A program made the translations under genes and the position numbers. Below, piece by piece: positions 22,241 through 34,099 of a stretch of DNA of 64,000 nucleotides; positions within the stretch are counted from its first letter, which is position 1; each line of letters opens with the position of its first letter. The stretch lies in assembly GCA_019321725.1 (NCBI GenBank), contig CM033123.1:15302925-15366924 (forward strand), written 5' to 3'. Source of the DNA: Paulownia fortunei. Taxonomy: Eukaryota; Streptophyta; Magnoliopsida; Lamiales; Paulowniaceae. The notes beneath the pieces are model-generated. The model had not been told where the DNA came from and searched no databases. It was given only the letters and a program-made list of their open reading frames with translations.

Positions 22241-23468
22241 TTTACAAATGAGATCATAACAATGTAACTCTACATATTATGTGCGTTTTTTTGGATTATT
22301 AGTGATTTTGTATTAATTGCTTATAAGAATTCAATTTCATCACATATAGTACTTTTTTTTTTTATGGATATATCATTTAAAAAAAAACACTTATATGTTT
22401 AAGTCTACTTAACCACTCGGATGTAAAAAAATTGTTATACTGCCCTTCGAAAAATACAACCATCGTAGTACTCATTTCTGTATAATTTGTAGTATCTTAA
22501 AGTGAAAGATAATTTTGCGTCGTATTTTATCAATGGCCTAATTATGGGGTCTAAATTTAAAATAGGGTTGAGTAACTAAGAAGTAGGTCGTCTTTCTTTT
22601 TTTCATTTACAGTTGTTGCAAAGTTCAACTAGAGTAACATGGATTTCATCTAACTAGTACCATTTTTGCTTTTCTATTTATTTGTTTCATTTGTTTGTTT
22701 ATGTCGTTATTATACCTTTTGAAATTCATTGCTTTTGAAGTTTAATGAGATATTTGGTTATATGCTTTTGATTTGACTTCTACTAGTATTTTGGTGAGTT
22801 TTTGTTTGGTTTGCTCTTGTTTTGATATCTAGGACTAGGTTTAATAATATTTTATATTATGTTTGGACAAATAACAGCCTTGATGGGTATTGATTTGTAA
22901 TTATTTTGGTTTGTAATTTTGTTGTCACGACTGGAACGACACTTAAAGGTTCTTATTTTGCCTCGACAATTTGATGAAAAATGAATGAATTGTAAGTTTT
23001 CCATTTTACTTGTAACTTCCATCAAATCTGAGTGCTTAAAGAAGTAGTTCATTATTATTGTTTCTTACTCTTTGCCTTTCTTAATGATCTAAATCTATGG
23101 TTACAAACTTGGAGTTGATGGTTACGATGAGGTGTATGACCATTTTGATGCTATGGGCTTCCTTTTTTTTTTTATGATGAGATGTATCGCAATTAGATAC
23201 GCTCGACTCTTATATGATAATTTTGATGTTAATGATTGACGTTGAGTTTTGTTGGATGACTTTTGGATAAATGCATTTGATTTATTTTGTGGCTAATAAC
23301 TAGTAGTTGATTTAGTTTTTGTTGAATGCATAATTATGATATTTGATTTATTTTGTTGGATGACTTTTGAATGAATGGCATTTGATTCATTTTGTTGTTG
23401 ATGAGCAATGATATAGAAGACAAATACAAAGTTTAGAGATCCAAATTAACAAACAAAAAAAAATCATA

Positions 23469-23513
23469 TTAGCGATGAATTCACCAGAATTCATCGTGTG
23501 AATTCATCGCTAA
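23469..23513. repeat. Perfect 16-bp inverted repeat (hairpin)
   Basis: TTAGCGATGAATTCAC (23469-23484) is matched by GTGAATTCATCGCTAA (23498-23513) around a 13-base spacer. The spacer itself contains another gaattcatcg copy. Related motifs follow (cgatgaactg at 23598, cgatgaaattt at 23639, attgctaatat at 23714 and 23758). Such gcgatgaat/attcatcgc sub-terminal repeats are typical of plant CACTA-type DNA transposons, so this may be a CACTA or MITE end. Confidence 0.6.
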
Positions 23514-25720
23514 ACAAAAAATAATTTTTTTTTTTTATGTTTGCGACAATTCACCAGGATTGCGTCGTTAACAATTTTTTTTTTTTTCAATATTGACGAT
23601 GAACTGAATAGCATTTCATTGCAAACGAAATAATTTCGCGATGAAATTTGGTGTAATAATTTAATAATTAAATGACTAATAATGTCGCACTTTATGTGAA
23701 AGTAAAAAAACTCATTGCTAATATAAAAATTATATGTATTTTTAGTAAAAAAACTTCATTGCTAATATTTTTATTCAAAAAAAGCTCTTAATTATAAAAA
23801 TTATACGAGTCTACTAACTATCAACAACTGCTTTTAAAGATAATATTGTAAAAATATTTAAATTTTTTATTATTTTTTTCATTCTCATCTAAAATTTCTT
23901 GTGCGATCAAATTGGATAAACAAAATTGAGATGGAAGGAGTACTATGAATGTGCGTTTGAGATGTATGTCCTGCTTCTTTATCATTAAAATCTATTCCCT
24001 TTATGATGGAAAAAAAATTCAAATTAGTGTATAACCTAGAGGGTCCATTATATATTTTGACTAGAAAGAAAATCTAATTTCTAGTTGTATGTTCTGTAGC
24101 ACAAAACATATTTACTACTGAGTGATAATACCAAATTAGATTTACTTACGTTCAGTAATCCAAGCCTTGAGCTAACACTAGGAATTCAACCGGTTGTAGA
24201 CGAGCGCCGGAACAACGACAAGAGGCCCTCAGTTAGCATATTTGGGACGTAAACGAACACTTTATTTAATGGTTTAAATTTTATTAGAGAGAGAGAGGGT
24301 TATTTAATATTTAATAACTTTAGAACGTGGACTCACGTATATAAGTAGACTTGATTATGGATCGGGAATCACTAGTTTCGGATTGAAATTGTCGATTTTA
24401 CGGGTTGATAAATTTTGACCCTTAATTGTAACCGGCAATGATTAATTGCGGTCCGCGTTCAGGAATTGGCAGACCGATTCCAATTAACTAGCCCTAGGCC
24501 AATTTCGACCCTTGTTTTTTTTTTTTTTTTTGAGTTATGTTTTGAAAAATTGTTATTTATTAACTAAAATTTAATTCTACAAAATTTTAACTTTTTAAAA
24601 ATAAAAAAAGGGGCTTGAAGTTTTAAATTTAAATTTGAATGAAATTTTTTAAATAAAAAAAATATTATTAATTTTTTAACTTGAAAAATTTTAATTTAAA
24701 TTTGAAAAAAATATTATTAACTAAAATTTAAAATTTTTAATATTCTAACTATAATAAACTTAAAAATAAAAAAATGCATCAATTTGAAATATTTTACAAA
24801 TAAAATAAAAAATATAAAGTAACCTTTTATTAATTCTTAATTAATTATTTTTTCACATTTAATGAATAACTATAATTAATATAATTTAATTACAAATCAA
24901 TTAACTATTTAATCATTAATTAGAGATATAAATTTAACATTCATAATTTACAAAAAAAATAATCAAAATATTTTTTTCCAAAAACAAGTGTTGGACTATC
25001 TATCAGACCGGAAGGATCGATGAGGTCGGGCCAGCGGGTCGGGTTGGGTTTGTTGGTTATGGGTTGAATCTAATTTCAACTCGACCTGTGGTTAGATATA
25101 CATGCAAGCGATGTATGTTTTGGGGGCCTAGCACATAGATTATTTTTTTTTTTCAGTAGAGTGGCATGAGATTCGAACTTCGGACCTATCCGTTTAGGCC
25201 GATTCTGATACTATATTAAATGAGTTTTGGTCAAACTCATCTAAAAAAACTAATCCAATAGAAGAGTGACGATTTGATACAAATACAATTTTTAATACCA
25301 ACTTTCAAGCCTGTAAATTCTTATGCTCTGCTACCCTATTAAATAATCATTCCATCTAAAAATTTATTCTTAACACCAACATTTTAGTTTTAGGATAAAA
25401 TGTATTTGATTTGAAATAGTTTCAAAAGATATTTTTTGAAAACATTTTCTAAAAGAACAGTATTTTCAATTTTCAATCTTATTGTCAATACCTACACCCC
25501 CTTTTTTTTTTCCAGAAAGCTTACACCAATTTTTAAATGACACACTCTATTTTACATTTGAAAACAAGTAAATTAAATATATTTTATCCAAATTAAAATA
25601 TCAAATTGATTTGTTAATTCAATTTATCAAAACTTTTGTAACTTGTTAATTCAAATATATAATTCTTTTAATACAATTTTTTGTAGAAATTTTTAAAAAT
25701 ATTTTTTAAAAATAATTAAA
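23514..25720. other. Intergenic DNA, AT-rich, no gene
   Basis: Contains a GC-richer patch at about 24350-24510 and another at 25000-25090, separated by extreme AT-rich DNA at 24540-24960. No coding sequence or defined element could be supported. Confidence 0.45.
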
Positions 25721-25812
25721 TCTAAACATAATGCAAGTGATCTTATGGTAAGAACAAGTCAACGCTTTGTGGTAGATGAGGAATATCATTGATGGGATAG
25801 CATTGATTTTAT
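25721..25812 (+). repeat. NLR-upstream module, copy a before gene 2
   Basis: Blocks tctaaacataatgcaag, gtcaacgctttgtggtagat, gaggaatatcattgatggga match 5615-5726 before gene 1. Confidence 0.55.
25757..25762 (-). promoter_or_regulatory. W-box core in module a
   Basis: AGTCAA on plus, TTGACT on minus, inside the repeated upstream module. Further copies lie at 25862-25867 and 26113-26118. Repetition in front of an NLR gene makes WRKY binding plausible but not shown. Confidence 0.3.
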
Positions 25813-26079
25813 AATAAACAAGTTGCATGAGTTAGGAGTGGCTGCCACAATTGGTAGGACAAGTCAATGACAATAAACATTATGCAGAAAAAGGAATTGA
25901 TGGGAACATTGCATAAGGACAAGTCATTCACAATGCATCTAGGAATATTTGTCAACCCCCCACCCGACGCTCACACACACACACAACAAAAAAAAAAAAA
26001 TTATAGTTAGATAATTGAAATATATGTTTATTTAATTCATTTTTTGAAAATATTGTAAAAATTATTTTCTTAAAATGAA

Positions 26080-26150
26080 TCTAAACATAGTGCAATTCTT
26101 GTACATTGAGCAAGTCAACGATGATGGCTTTGCCACTAGATAATCTTGAT
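26080..26150 (+). repeat. NLR-upstream module, copy b before gene 2
   Basis: tctaaacatagtgcaa, agtcaacgatgatggctttg and the cactagataatcttgat block correspond to the gene 1 module, including the gatggctttgtg block seen at 5659. The right half is shortened. Confidence 0.5.
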
Positions 26151-26224
26151 ATATTTTTATTTTAATTCAGTTTTTGAATAAATTATTTTAAAATATTTTT
26201 TAAAAACTATATTCTCAAAATGAA

Positions 26225-26314
26225 TCTAAACATATTACATGGCTTGTGGTACAAACAAGTCTTGTGGTAGAGAAGGAAATTTCGTGAGTGGGACAACGCT
26301 ACTTTAATGCATGA
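26225..26314 (+). repeat. NLR-upstream module, copy c before gene 2
   Basis: tctaaacatattacatgg, cttgtggtagagaaggaaat and gtgggacaacgct, then tttaatgca, match the gene 1 module end to end. Each gene 2 copy is preceded by a similar tttgaa...attttt...taaaa stretch, so the tandem unit is about 150-360 bp. Confidence 0.5.
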
Positions 26315-27025
26315 TTTTATATTAATCACCCTCCTGGTGACTTTATATTTAATTGAACATAACATCTACCAATAATTTATCAACTTCCAAAATATTTAAC
26401 GTACTTTTGATGATAATACAATGAAATTTCAATTTTGGAAAAATTTAACATTAAAGTTAATCTGGTAACTTTAACCATGATATGTATTAAGATCAAATTC
26501 TAAGTTAATTTAATTTGAGTTTTACTAAATGATATTGCAAGAAATATACCTTACTATGATTCTAACACCCAAACATTTTTTTTTATAATCGAACAATGAT
26601 TTCAGTAGGCAAAATCCTAAAAAAAAAAAAAGATCATGGCTAAACTCACTTTACATCTTATGGTATTAAGTTGATATCAATTACTCTTTTTACAAATATT
26701 TTTTTTAAATAATCCATCAAATTATTTAAAATAAGTTATATTGACATACCGTAATATTCTCAAATATAAATAAAAAATAACTTAATTTTGCCCTTCTATG
26801 TTAGCCTATAGTTGCACAAAGTGTCTTTTATTATAGACAAGAAAATTTGCAAAAAATTGTACTTTTACATCAGAATATTCCTATTTCTTTGAAAAAAAAA
26901 AAAAAAGTATAGAAGTGACCGATTACTGTTGCACTCTATTAAAATCTATAATTATATCTGCATGCAGTTTTATTTTCTTCACTGAACTTTTCACCATTTC
27001 TAACTTTGTTCAACAAGTCTTCAAG
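26315..27025 (+). promoter_or_regulatory. Upstream region of NLR gene 2
   Basis: AT-rich, no gene. The last 100 bp (ccgattactgttgcactc, attttattttcttc) are homologous to the sequence just before gene 1, so a shared promoter is likely. Confidence 0.4.
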
Positions 27026-27073
27026 CTCTCTCTCTCTCTCTCTCTATCACTCTCTCAAACACACACACACACG
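27026..27073 (+). repeat. (CT)n(CA)n microsatellite in the gene 2 leader
   Basis: Long CT tract, interrupted once, followed by a CA tract ending 10 bp before the ATG. It is the counterpart of 7801-7823 before gene 1. The open frame extends through it to 27006, but the homologous start is at 27084. Confidence 0.75.
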
Positions 27074-27083
27074 CAACGAAAGA

Positions 27084-30000
27084 ATGGAAGGAGCTGTGCT
27101 TGGAGCCGCCATTAAAGTTCTGCTTCAAAATCTGCTCTCAGTTTCTGAGGAACAGATCAGCCTCGTCAGAGATTTCAGGAAAGACTTGAAAAGGCTAAAC
27201 GAGTCTGCCTCCATGATTCAGGATTTCTTGGACGATGCTGAGAAGAAGCAAGTTACCGAAAACGCTGTCAAACGCTGGCTGAAGAAGCTTGAAGGTGTGG
27301 CTTTCGATGCTGATAATGTTTTGGATGAGCTCAACTATGAAGATCTCTCCAAGAAAATGGAGACCCAAAACAAAATCAAGAAAAAGGTACCCTCCTTCTT
27401 CCCACATTGTATTCCCAATGCACGCCGTCTAAAAATAGCTCGTAAAATCAAGGATATCAATAAGAAGTTGGAATTATTTAACCAAGAGGCAAGCTGCTTT
27501 GGCCTTCAAATGAAATTAGCGAGTGCTCATGCTCCTGGTGCTGGATCAGACCCGCCTGCAGGCCTGGAAACTGATTCATTCACTGTAGATCCAATTATTC
27601 TTGGAAGAGAAAATGATGTGTCAAGAATAGTGGAGATGATGACTACTAGCCCAGTTGAACAAGTATTCTCTATCCTTCCCATTGTTGGGATGGGTGGACT
27701 GGGGAAGACAACGGTAGCTAGGCAAGTCTAAGGAGATGCAAAGATAAAGACTCATTTTGAAAAGCATATTTGGGTGCATGCTAAATTTTTTGATGTCGTG
27801 ATACTTTTCAATAATATTCTTACATCATCAACAACAAAAATTGTTGAACTTGGAAATAAAGAAGCTGTTTTGAAAAAACTTCAAGAAGATTTAGGAGCTA
27901 AAAGATATCTTCTTGTCCTCGATGATGTTTGGAATGATGATTTGGAGAAGTGGGACGATTTTATAAATTCCTTATCAGGAATTAGTTCTAAGGATGGAAA
28001 TGGCATCATTGTTACTACGAGAAGTGTAAAAGTTGCTTCAATTGTGAAAACACTTCCTAGTCATGAATTAAAAAGCTTGTCACAAGATAATTGTTGGTCC
28101 ATAATCAAAGCAAAAGCTTTTAGAGACGGAGATATTCGGTCAGAATTTGAGTCCATAGGGAAAATTATTGCAAAAAGATGCCAAGGTTTGCCATTGGCGG
28201 TCAAAGTAGTAGGGGGATTGTTGCCCTATAAGTCGAAGGATGAGTGGCTCTCAATTGAAAAGAATTGGCTTACAGATTTAGGAGATGAAAATACTATCTC
28301 GAGGATATTAAAATTGAGCTTTGATCGTTTGTCGTCACCATCACTTAAGAAGTGCTTTGCTTATTGTTCAATATTTCCTAAAGGATTTCGCTTCCATAGG
28401 GAACAACTGATTGAGCTTTGGATGGCAAAAGGATTTCTTCAAACTGATCAAAGAAATGATTTGGAGACTGTGGGCAACCAATTTTTTAACCTTCTTCTAC
28501 AAAACTCTTTATTACAAGTTGTGAAGAAAGATGTCTATGGCAATATAACATATTGTAATATGCACGATCTTGTGCATGATCTAGCTTGCTCTGTTTTAAG
28601 TCCTAAGATGAGTGATAATAATTGGGATGACATCTATCAAGTTCGGCACATTGGCCTGCAATCTATTAGAGATAAATCATGTCCCATCCCAGAAGAACAA
28701 GCAAGATGTCTACGTACATTATTCTTCAATGGTAAAGTCCTTGATATCATGTTCTCAGACTTCAAATGCTTGCATGTTTTAATTCTGACGGGTGATGATG
28801 TTATATTCTTGCCAAGTTTGATCAGAGAGCTAATACATTTGAGATGTCTTGATATTTCATACACAAAAATTCAATTTTTGCCAGACTCGATTGGTGAACT
28901 CTATCATTTGCAGACGTTAAGAGCAGTTAAAGAAAAGAGGTTTGAGAAGAATTATTTGAAGAAGGTGCCAAATACAATAAAGTACTTGATTAGCTTAAGG
29001 CATCTTCACATTCCCAACATAAAATTGCCTCTTGAGATGGCAAGATTAACTTCTCTTCAAACACTACCATAATTTCAGGTGGGTGAGGAGAAGGGCAGTG
29101 GAATTGTAGAGCTTGGAAGCTTGAAGAATCTCAAAGGGAAACTAGAGATTCATAATCTTGAAAAAGTACATGATAAAGAAGAGGCTAAGAGTGCAGGTTT
29201 GTTTCAAAAGTCAAACATATTCAAGTTAAATTTTGTCTGGAATCAATCCAGAGAAGGTGAAAACAAATGATGAGAATGTGTTGGAAGGCCTCCAACCTCA
29301 CCCAAATCTAAAGAGCTTAGAGATTCATAGATTCAAAGGCAGAAGTTTCCCATTATGGACTTCGAAGATGGTAGTACAAGATGATACGACTTGAAAGTTA
29401 CGAAGAATGTGAAGAAATCCCAATGCTAGGGCACTTGCCACATCCCAAGTCTCTTTATTTGTGTGGTCTGACCAATGTGAGATCCATAGGTTCTTCATTC
29501 TATGGCATTGACAACTGTAGCAAATCAAGAAGCTCCAACAATGGAGTTTGCAAAGAGACAATTATTGCGTTTCGGGCGCTTGAAAGGCTTGAGTTGTCAC
29601 GCATGTCAAACCCGACAGAGTGGGTAGAAGTAGAATTGCTAAGTGCAGCTGAAACCCAACTATGTGAAGTAGTTGTATTTCCTTGCCTTGAATACTTGAA
29701 TGTTGAAAATTGCTGGAAATTGATGAGTGTTCCAAGTCATTTCCCATGCCTTAAAGAATTGGTGATTTCGGAGATGAACAGCGACATACCTTTGGCAAAT
29801 ATACGTGGGATCAAGTTAATCTCTCTTACAAAACTCACAGCATGGAGAATACATGGATTGGTGTGTCTCCCAGATGGGTTGTTCTATAACAATCAAAATA
29901 TCTCAAAGTTGACTATATCTGATTGTCCTAACTTAACGCATCTAGTTCGTTGCTTGCGGGGTGGTGGGGCTTCTCTTAGGGAGTTGAGGATATATAGATG

Positions 30001-30753
30001 TCGGAATTTAAGAGAATTACCAGATGATCTACACAGCCTCAACTCTCTTGAGAAATTGGAGATACGTGATTGCCCAAATCTGAAGTCAATACCATATCCA
30101 AGTGGGGGACAATTGATAAGTGCGAAGGGCTGACCAATTTGCCAAGGGAAATGATAGAGTCAGGTGCGGCGTCCCTAGAGTCTTTGACATTATATGGATT
30201 AAGGAGTTTAACAAATTTGCCCATGGTTATTGGCTGTCTGCAGAAAATGCCTTGTCTCGCATTCTTGGAAATTTTAAAACTTCCCAAATTCACTAATTTC
30301 GTTGTGGAGATTGGGTCTCTTCGCAGGTTGCAAAAATTAAGATTTGGTTATTCGTCAAATTCATGGGATTATGTTTCCTTCAAGGTGACTCTTGATGGCA
30401 TCTTCCAAGGATTGCAGTCTCTTCGAAGATTAGAATTGTGGGGGATGGAGCATTGGGACTCTCTCCCGGATCAGCTTCAACATCTCACTGCTCTTTCTTC
30501 ATTAGGGTTAAGAGATTTTGGAGTAGAAGAAGCATTGCCTGAATGGATTGGCAACTTGTCATCTCTGAAGACATTATCTCTATGGAACTGCAAAAAGTTA
30601 AAGGCGTCTGCCCTCAAAAGAAGCCATGCAACGCCTCACCAAATTAACTCATTTACACATTGAGTATTGTCCACTGTTGAGGTGGATATGCATTGAAGAA
30701 CAAGGTGATGATTCGGAGTGGCCCAAGATTTCCCATATCCCCAACATCTATAA
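27084..30753 (+). pseudogene. CC-NBS-LRR gene 2, pseudogene paralog of gene 1
   Basis: Same family, orientation and domain order as gene 1 about 19 kb upstream. It has a coiled coil (DNVLDE), P-loop GMGGLGKTT (27687-27713), kinase-2 LVLDDVW (about 27914), GLPLAV, CFAYCSIFPKGF, a single MHDLVHD and leucine-rich repeats ending SEWPKISHIPN. Disruptions against gene 1: TAA for Tyr after the P-loop (27729); TAA for Tyr in the LRR (29070); one extra base near 29262; a deletion of about 40-45 bp near 29385; a 34-bp deletion near 30117; one extra base near 30601. The last 13 or so residues are deleted. Gene 1 shows no indel at these sites, and gene 2 is intact where gene 1 is frameshifted. It cannot make a full receptor; at most a truncated CC-P-loop protein of about 215 residues. 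Confidence 0.9.
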
Positions 30754-31760
30754 GTGTAAGTATCATTTTTCTTTGTCTTTTTTTTTTTTTCTGATTCAGT
30801 TGTGTATTTATAGTTATTTATTATCTGATTTTAACAAGAAAACTCTAATCAACATTATTTTGTTTGGTTATAAAGGAAATTTCAGGGAAACATTTGTAGG
30901 GATATAATTATGAGAGAAATTTTTTAGTTAATATATCATGATTATGTATTTTCCTTCCTGATTCACGGTTTATTCATTTTTCTTTTTCTTTATATTTTAT
31001 TTCACTCCGATGTCTCTCCAATGCCGTCCGCCTGAATTGAGTTCTCAATAAGTTATATAGATATCTTCTTGGTGCATACAGGACACTTTGAATAAGTGGT
31101 TGAAGGCGTACATGCAAGACAAACATGAGGCGGCCAAGCAGCAATAATGCCATGATGGATTTGGAGTCCTCTGTGCTCAAGACAGCATCAAGATGATATT
31201 ATTTTCTTGGATTTTGAAGGTCATATTACTAGGAACTCATGTTTCAAAATTGGTATATTGGCTAATATTTATTGATACTATTTTCTTGGATTTTTTCTTA
31301 GATTGTTGAATTTAGAGGGCCGTGTTTGTTTGTCTCACTTTATCAAAATATATTATGACGATTATTTTTCAGTTATGTTTTTGCACAATCACAAAAGGAT
31401 GTGTATGAGTGCATATGTATATGCCAGAAGATGAGTAATTTCTACTTTTCTCTTTTGATATATTAAACAACCAAAAAATTTCAAGTTATATGAGCTCCAT
31501 ACCAAGAAGAAGGCTTTCTGGGGATTTCAGTTATAGTACATAGTGTTTTTTTCTCATTTTTTTTTTATAATTATTATTAGACGTGCTTGGAGATATTTAG
31601 TTATGCCATCCAAGTTTCAAGACAGCATCAAAGGCATATCATCTGTCACTCAAAAATAATTTATTAAAATAATTATATTATTAAATTACTAAAATATTAG
31701 AAGGTATTTTTATAAATAAAGAAATATTAATAAATACAGAATGTATTAAAACAAAAACAT
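30754..31760 (+). other. 3' flank of NLR gene 2 up to the assembly gap
   Basis: Begins with the gtgtaagtatcattttt block shared with gene 1. No gene apart from the possible terminal exon at 31082-31147. The frames at 30626-30907 (tail) and 30974-31180 minus are not independent genes. Confidence 0.45.
31082..31147 (+). pseudogene. Possible 3'-terminal exon of NLR gene 2
   Basis: After a plausible splice acceptor (gtgcatacag, ending 31081) a 66-bp frame reads DTLNKWLKAYMQDKHEAAKQQ and stops at 31147. Its composition is protein-like, and gtaagt-type donors occur just after the LRR of both paralogs. It may simply be 3' untranslated sequence; no equivalent was found after gene 1, where a retrotransposon intervenes. 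Confidence 0.2.
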
Positions 31761-31860
31761 NNNNNNNNNNNNNNNNNNNNNNNNNNNNNNNNNNNNNNNN
31801 NNNNNNNNNNNNNNNNNNNNNNNNNNNNNNNNNNNNNNNNNNNNNNNNNNNNNNNNNNNN
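31761..31860. other. Assembly gap (100 N)
   Basis: Exactly 100 N, the conventional scaffold gap of unknown length. It removes the 5' part of the LINE that resumes at 31861. Confidence 1.
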
Positions 31861-31912
31861 GAGGTATCACTGTAATGGTGGTCTTAATATTTTGCATCTC
31901 ACTTATGCCGAC
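31861..31912 (+). pseudogene. LINE reverse transcriptase, segment before the copia insertion
   Basis: The 52 bases translate to ...YHCNGGLNILHLTYAD, the sequence leading into the non-LTR reverse-transcriptase YADD motif. It stops exactly where the copia element begins. The second Asp and the continuation are at 41121. Confidence 0.75.
31908..31912. repeat. Target-site duplication, left copy (CCGAC)
   Basis: Directly before the copia terminus. Identical to 41116-41120. Confidence 0.9.
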
Positions 31913-34036
31913 TGTTGGGTTCGCGCGATCGCGGAAGACGTATACGCAGCGGAATTTAAAATTTTTTAAAAATATAAATATATATTACATCATAGGTAAT
32001 TAAAACGAATCCCGAAACCCTTTCGCGATTATTCAGTTGTGCGTTTTCTGATAGTTAAAGTAAGAAAGTTTCAAAAACTTTTACCTTGATTTGCACTTCG
32101 GCTGATGTAGGGATTGAAACAATTCAAATCGTTATCCTTGCATGAAAGTATCTCCATATTTTTCAATTCAAAACCCCTTTGATTGAAATCTGATTCACTT
32201 CTAGGATTCCAAATGTTATCTGTCTAACGATATCCACATCTTGGATACCCACTCGCAACTGAATTCTATGCTAGTAGTTTTTGATTCGATAATTCTATCT
32301 CAAAACGATTTTATTTTGAATAAGAACACACTAACAATTAGTGTTTTAGGTGTTTAATTTAATTCTTAATTCAATAATTAAATCAAGAATTAAACTAGAT
32401 AAAAGGTTGGTGAACATTTGGAGATTGAAAGGAAATGAGGGACAAATTTTTGGGGATAAAAGAAAACTATTTTTCTTCTCAAAAAATCTGCAATTAAAAT
32501 CCCCATAAAAATATACAAGAAGATTGTCAATCAAAACTATCACAAGTTCTTTCTATATAGGACTCTTCTTCCTTTCTTATCTTCCTTACCCCATAAGGAC
32601 TTTCCTTTTTCCTTATTACTTTATAGAAATTGAATTTTCAATTCAACTTCCTCTAGGAATTGGATTCCCAATACAATTTCCTAATGGGCTTTCTACAAGC
32701 CCACACCTAATGGGTCTAGGCCTAAGTAATTAATTAGGCTCTACTTTAATTGATCCAATCAATTAAATTAATTTATGTAATTAATTAGGTCCATCTTACT
32801 TAATTGATCCAATTATTTAATTAAATGTTCCAATTGGGCTTTCTAATCCAATTAGGTCCAATCAATTAATTTAATTAATTAATTGAATTAATTCCACACT
32901 TGAATTAATTTAACCCCATTAATTAATCATATTAATTAATTTAATACAACACTTAGATTAATTTTTAGGCTAGAAATGGACTAGTCCAAATTTTGTATGT
33001 AACCCCTTAGGTTACTTTAAACTAGTTATGGGCTCACAACTCTTGTGAATTAGTTGAACAATTAATTATTCTAATTAATTAATCCAATTAATTAATTCTC
33101 TTGAAATTAACTCATTAATAACAAAAATCCATAAGACATGGGAAGCATCTAACAATGCATCATGACTCTTAATCTAAGGTGAATGTGCGAACCTATTTCA
33201 ATTACGAATACCATGCAAGTACAGTCCTTCCATCATCTAATCTCCCGATTGAGCCTAGGGCATGGGTGTCAAGTCGAAACCCCATTAGCTCAATAACTAT
33301 ATTTCTATTCCTAGTAACTTGACTCGATGATGAATAATTAGAAAACCCCACGTCTAATTTTTATCCAACCTTGGCCAAGGATTTTAGAGTCAAGTACAGT
33401 GGAATACATAGGAAATTCACCTATTCATCTAGATAGATGACGGATCCTTTATTGACCACTCATTAATCTCCATACATGAAGATGTTACACCCAATATAAA
33501 CCCCTTGTAATTGTCATGCAAGCGAAAAATATATCAAAGTACAATATATCATGCACAAGGTTACCATGGTGCCTCAAGTCCAATGACTAATTCTTATACT
33601 ATCGTAATAAGAAAATTCCTATTAGATATTAGAATATTTCCAATTGAGAATTTTCAGGTGGGGTTGTTCAGTGTACTTGTTCCCAATAACCACCCGCATA
33701 CATGCAATAGTGTCTCCACACCAATACCTATGGAACGAGACATCCTCCTTTCGAGCCTGCATCGTATGCGCAAGTTTCAACGGGATTAATGATGTCCCAT
33801 CTCATTAATCCTTAACTTGGAATGTTTTAAAATCACAGCCTTAGAGGCATATTCCACTATCACCATCATATGCGCAACCATGCCCCATAGATATGTGTGA
33901 TCTAAGGACTTTATCTAATTCTTATGATGAATTTAAGATAAAGATTGTCATTTAAATGATATTAATATAAATAAGAATGATTCGCAAGAGTATAAGAACG
34001 GCCAAAATAATTGGCACGTTGGGCACTACTTTAACA
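31913..34036 (-). repeat. 3' LTR of the copia element (left on the map)
   Basis: Ends in TG...CA with TGTTGG/CTTTAACA termini. It is nearly collinear with 38989-41115. Frames at 32346-32543 minus, 32524-32733 and 33511-33789 are LTR noise, each with a counterpart or relic in the other LTR. Confidence 0.9.
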
Positions 34037-34056
34037 ATCTTCCACTTGCCTTAGAG
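34037..34056 (-). other. Polypurine tract
   Basis: On the minus strand AAGGCAAGTGGAAGAT abuts the LTR, matching the copia consensus in which caagtgggagatt precedes the 3' LTR. It primes plus-strand DNA synthesis. Confidence 0.75.
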
Positions 34057-34099
34057 ACAATTGCCCTCTTATTAAAGCCCATCTTCTGAAGATGTCCTT

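Larger units (their letters stand above)
21656..23468. other. Intergenic DNA with short direct repeats
   Basis: No gene. It contains the paired repeat at 21848/22113. A smaller duplication of the block tgttggatgacttttg lies at about 23250 and 23357. The frame at 22852-23052 minus is not convincing. Confidence 0.45.

Noticed and set aside
22852..23052. 66-codon minus frame MNYFFKHSDLMEV...
   Set aside because: Chance frame; no domain, no repeat counterpart, no splice or transcript signal seen.
27006..27083. Upstream ATG extending NLR gene 2 by 26 codons
   Set aside because: The extension is the translated CT/CA microsatellite (SSLSLSLYHSLKHTHT). Gene 1 starts at the homologous downstream ATG.
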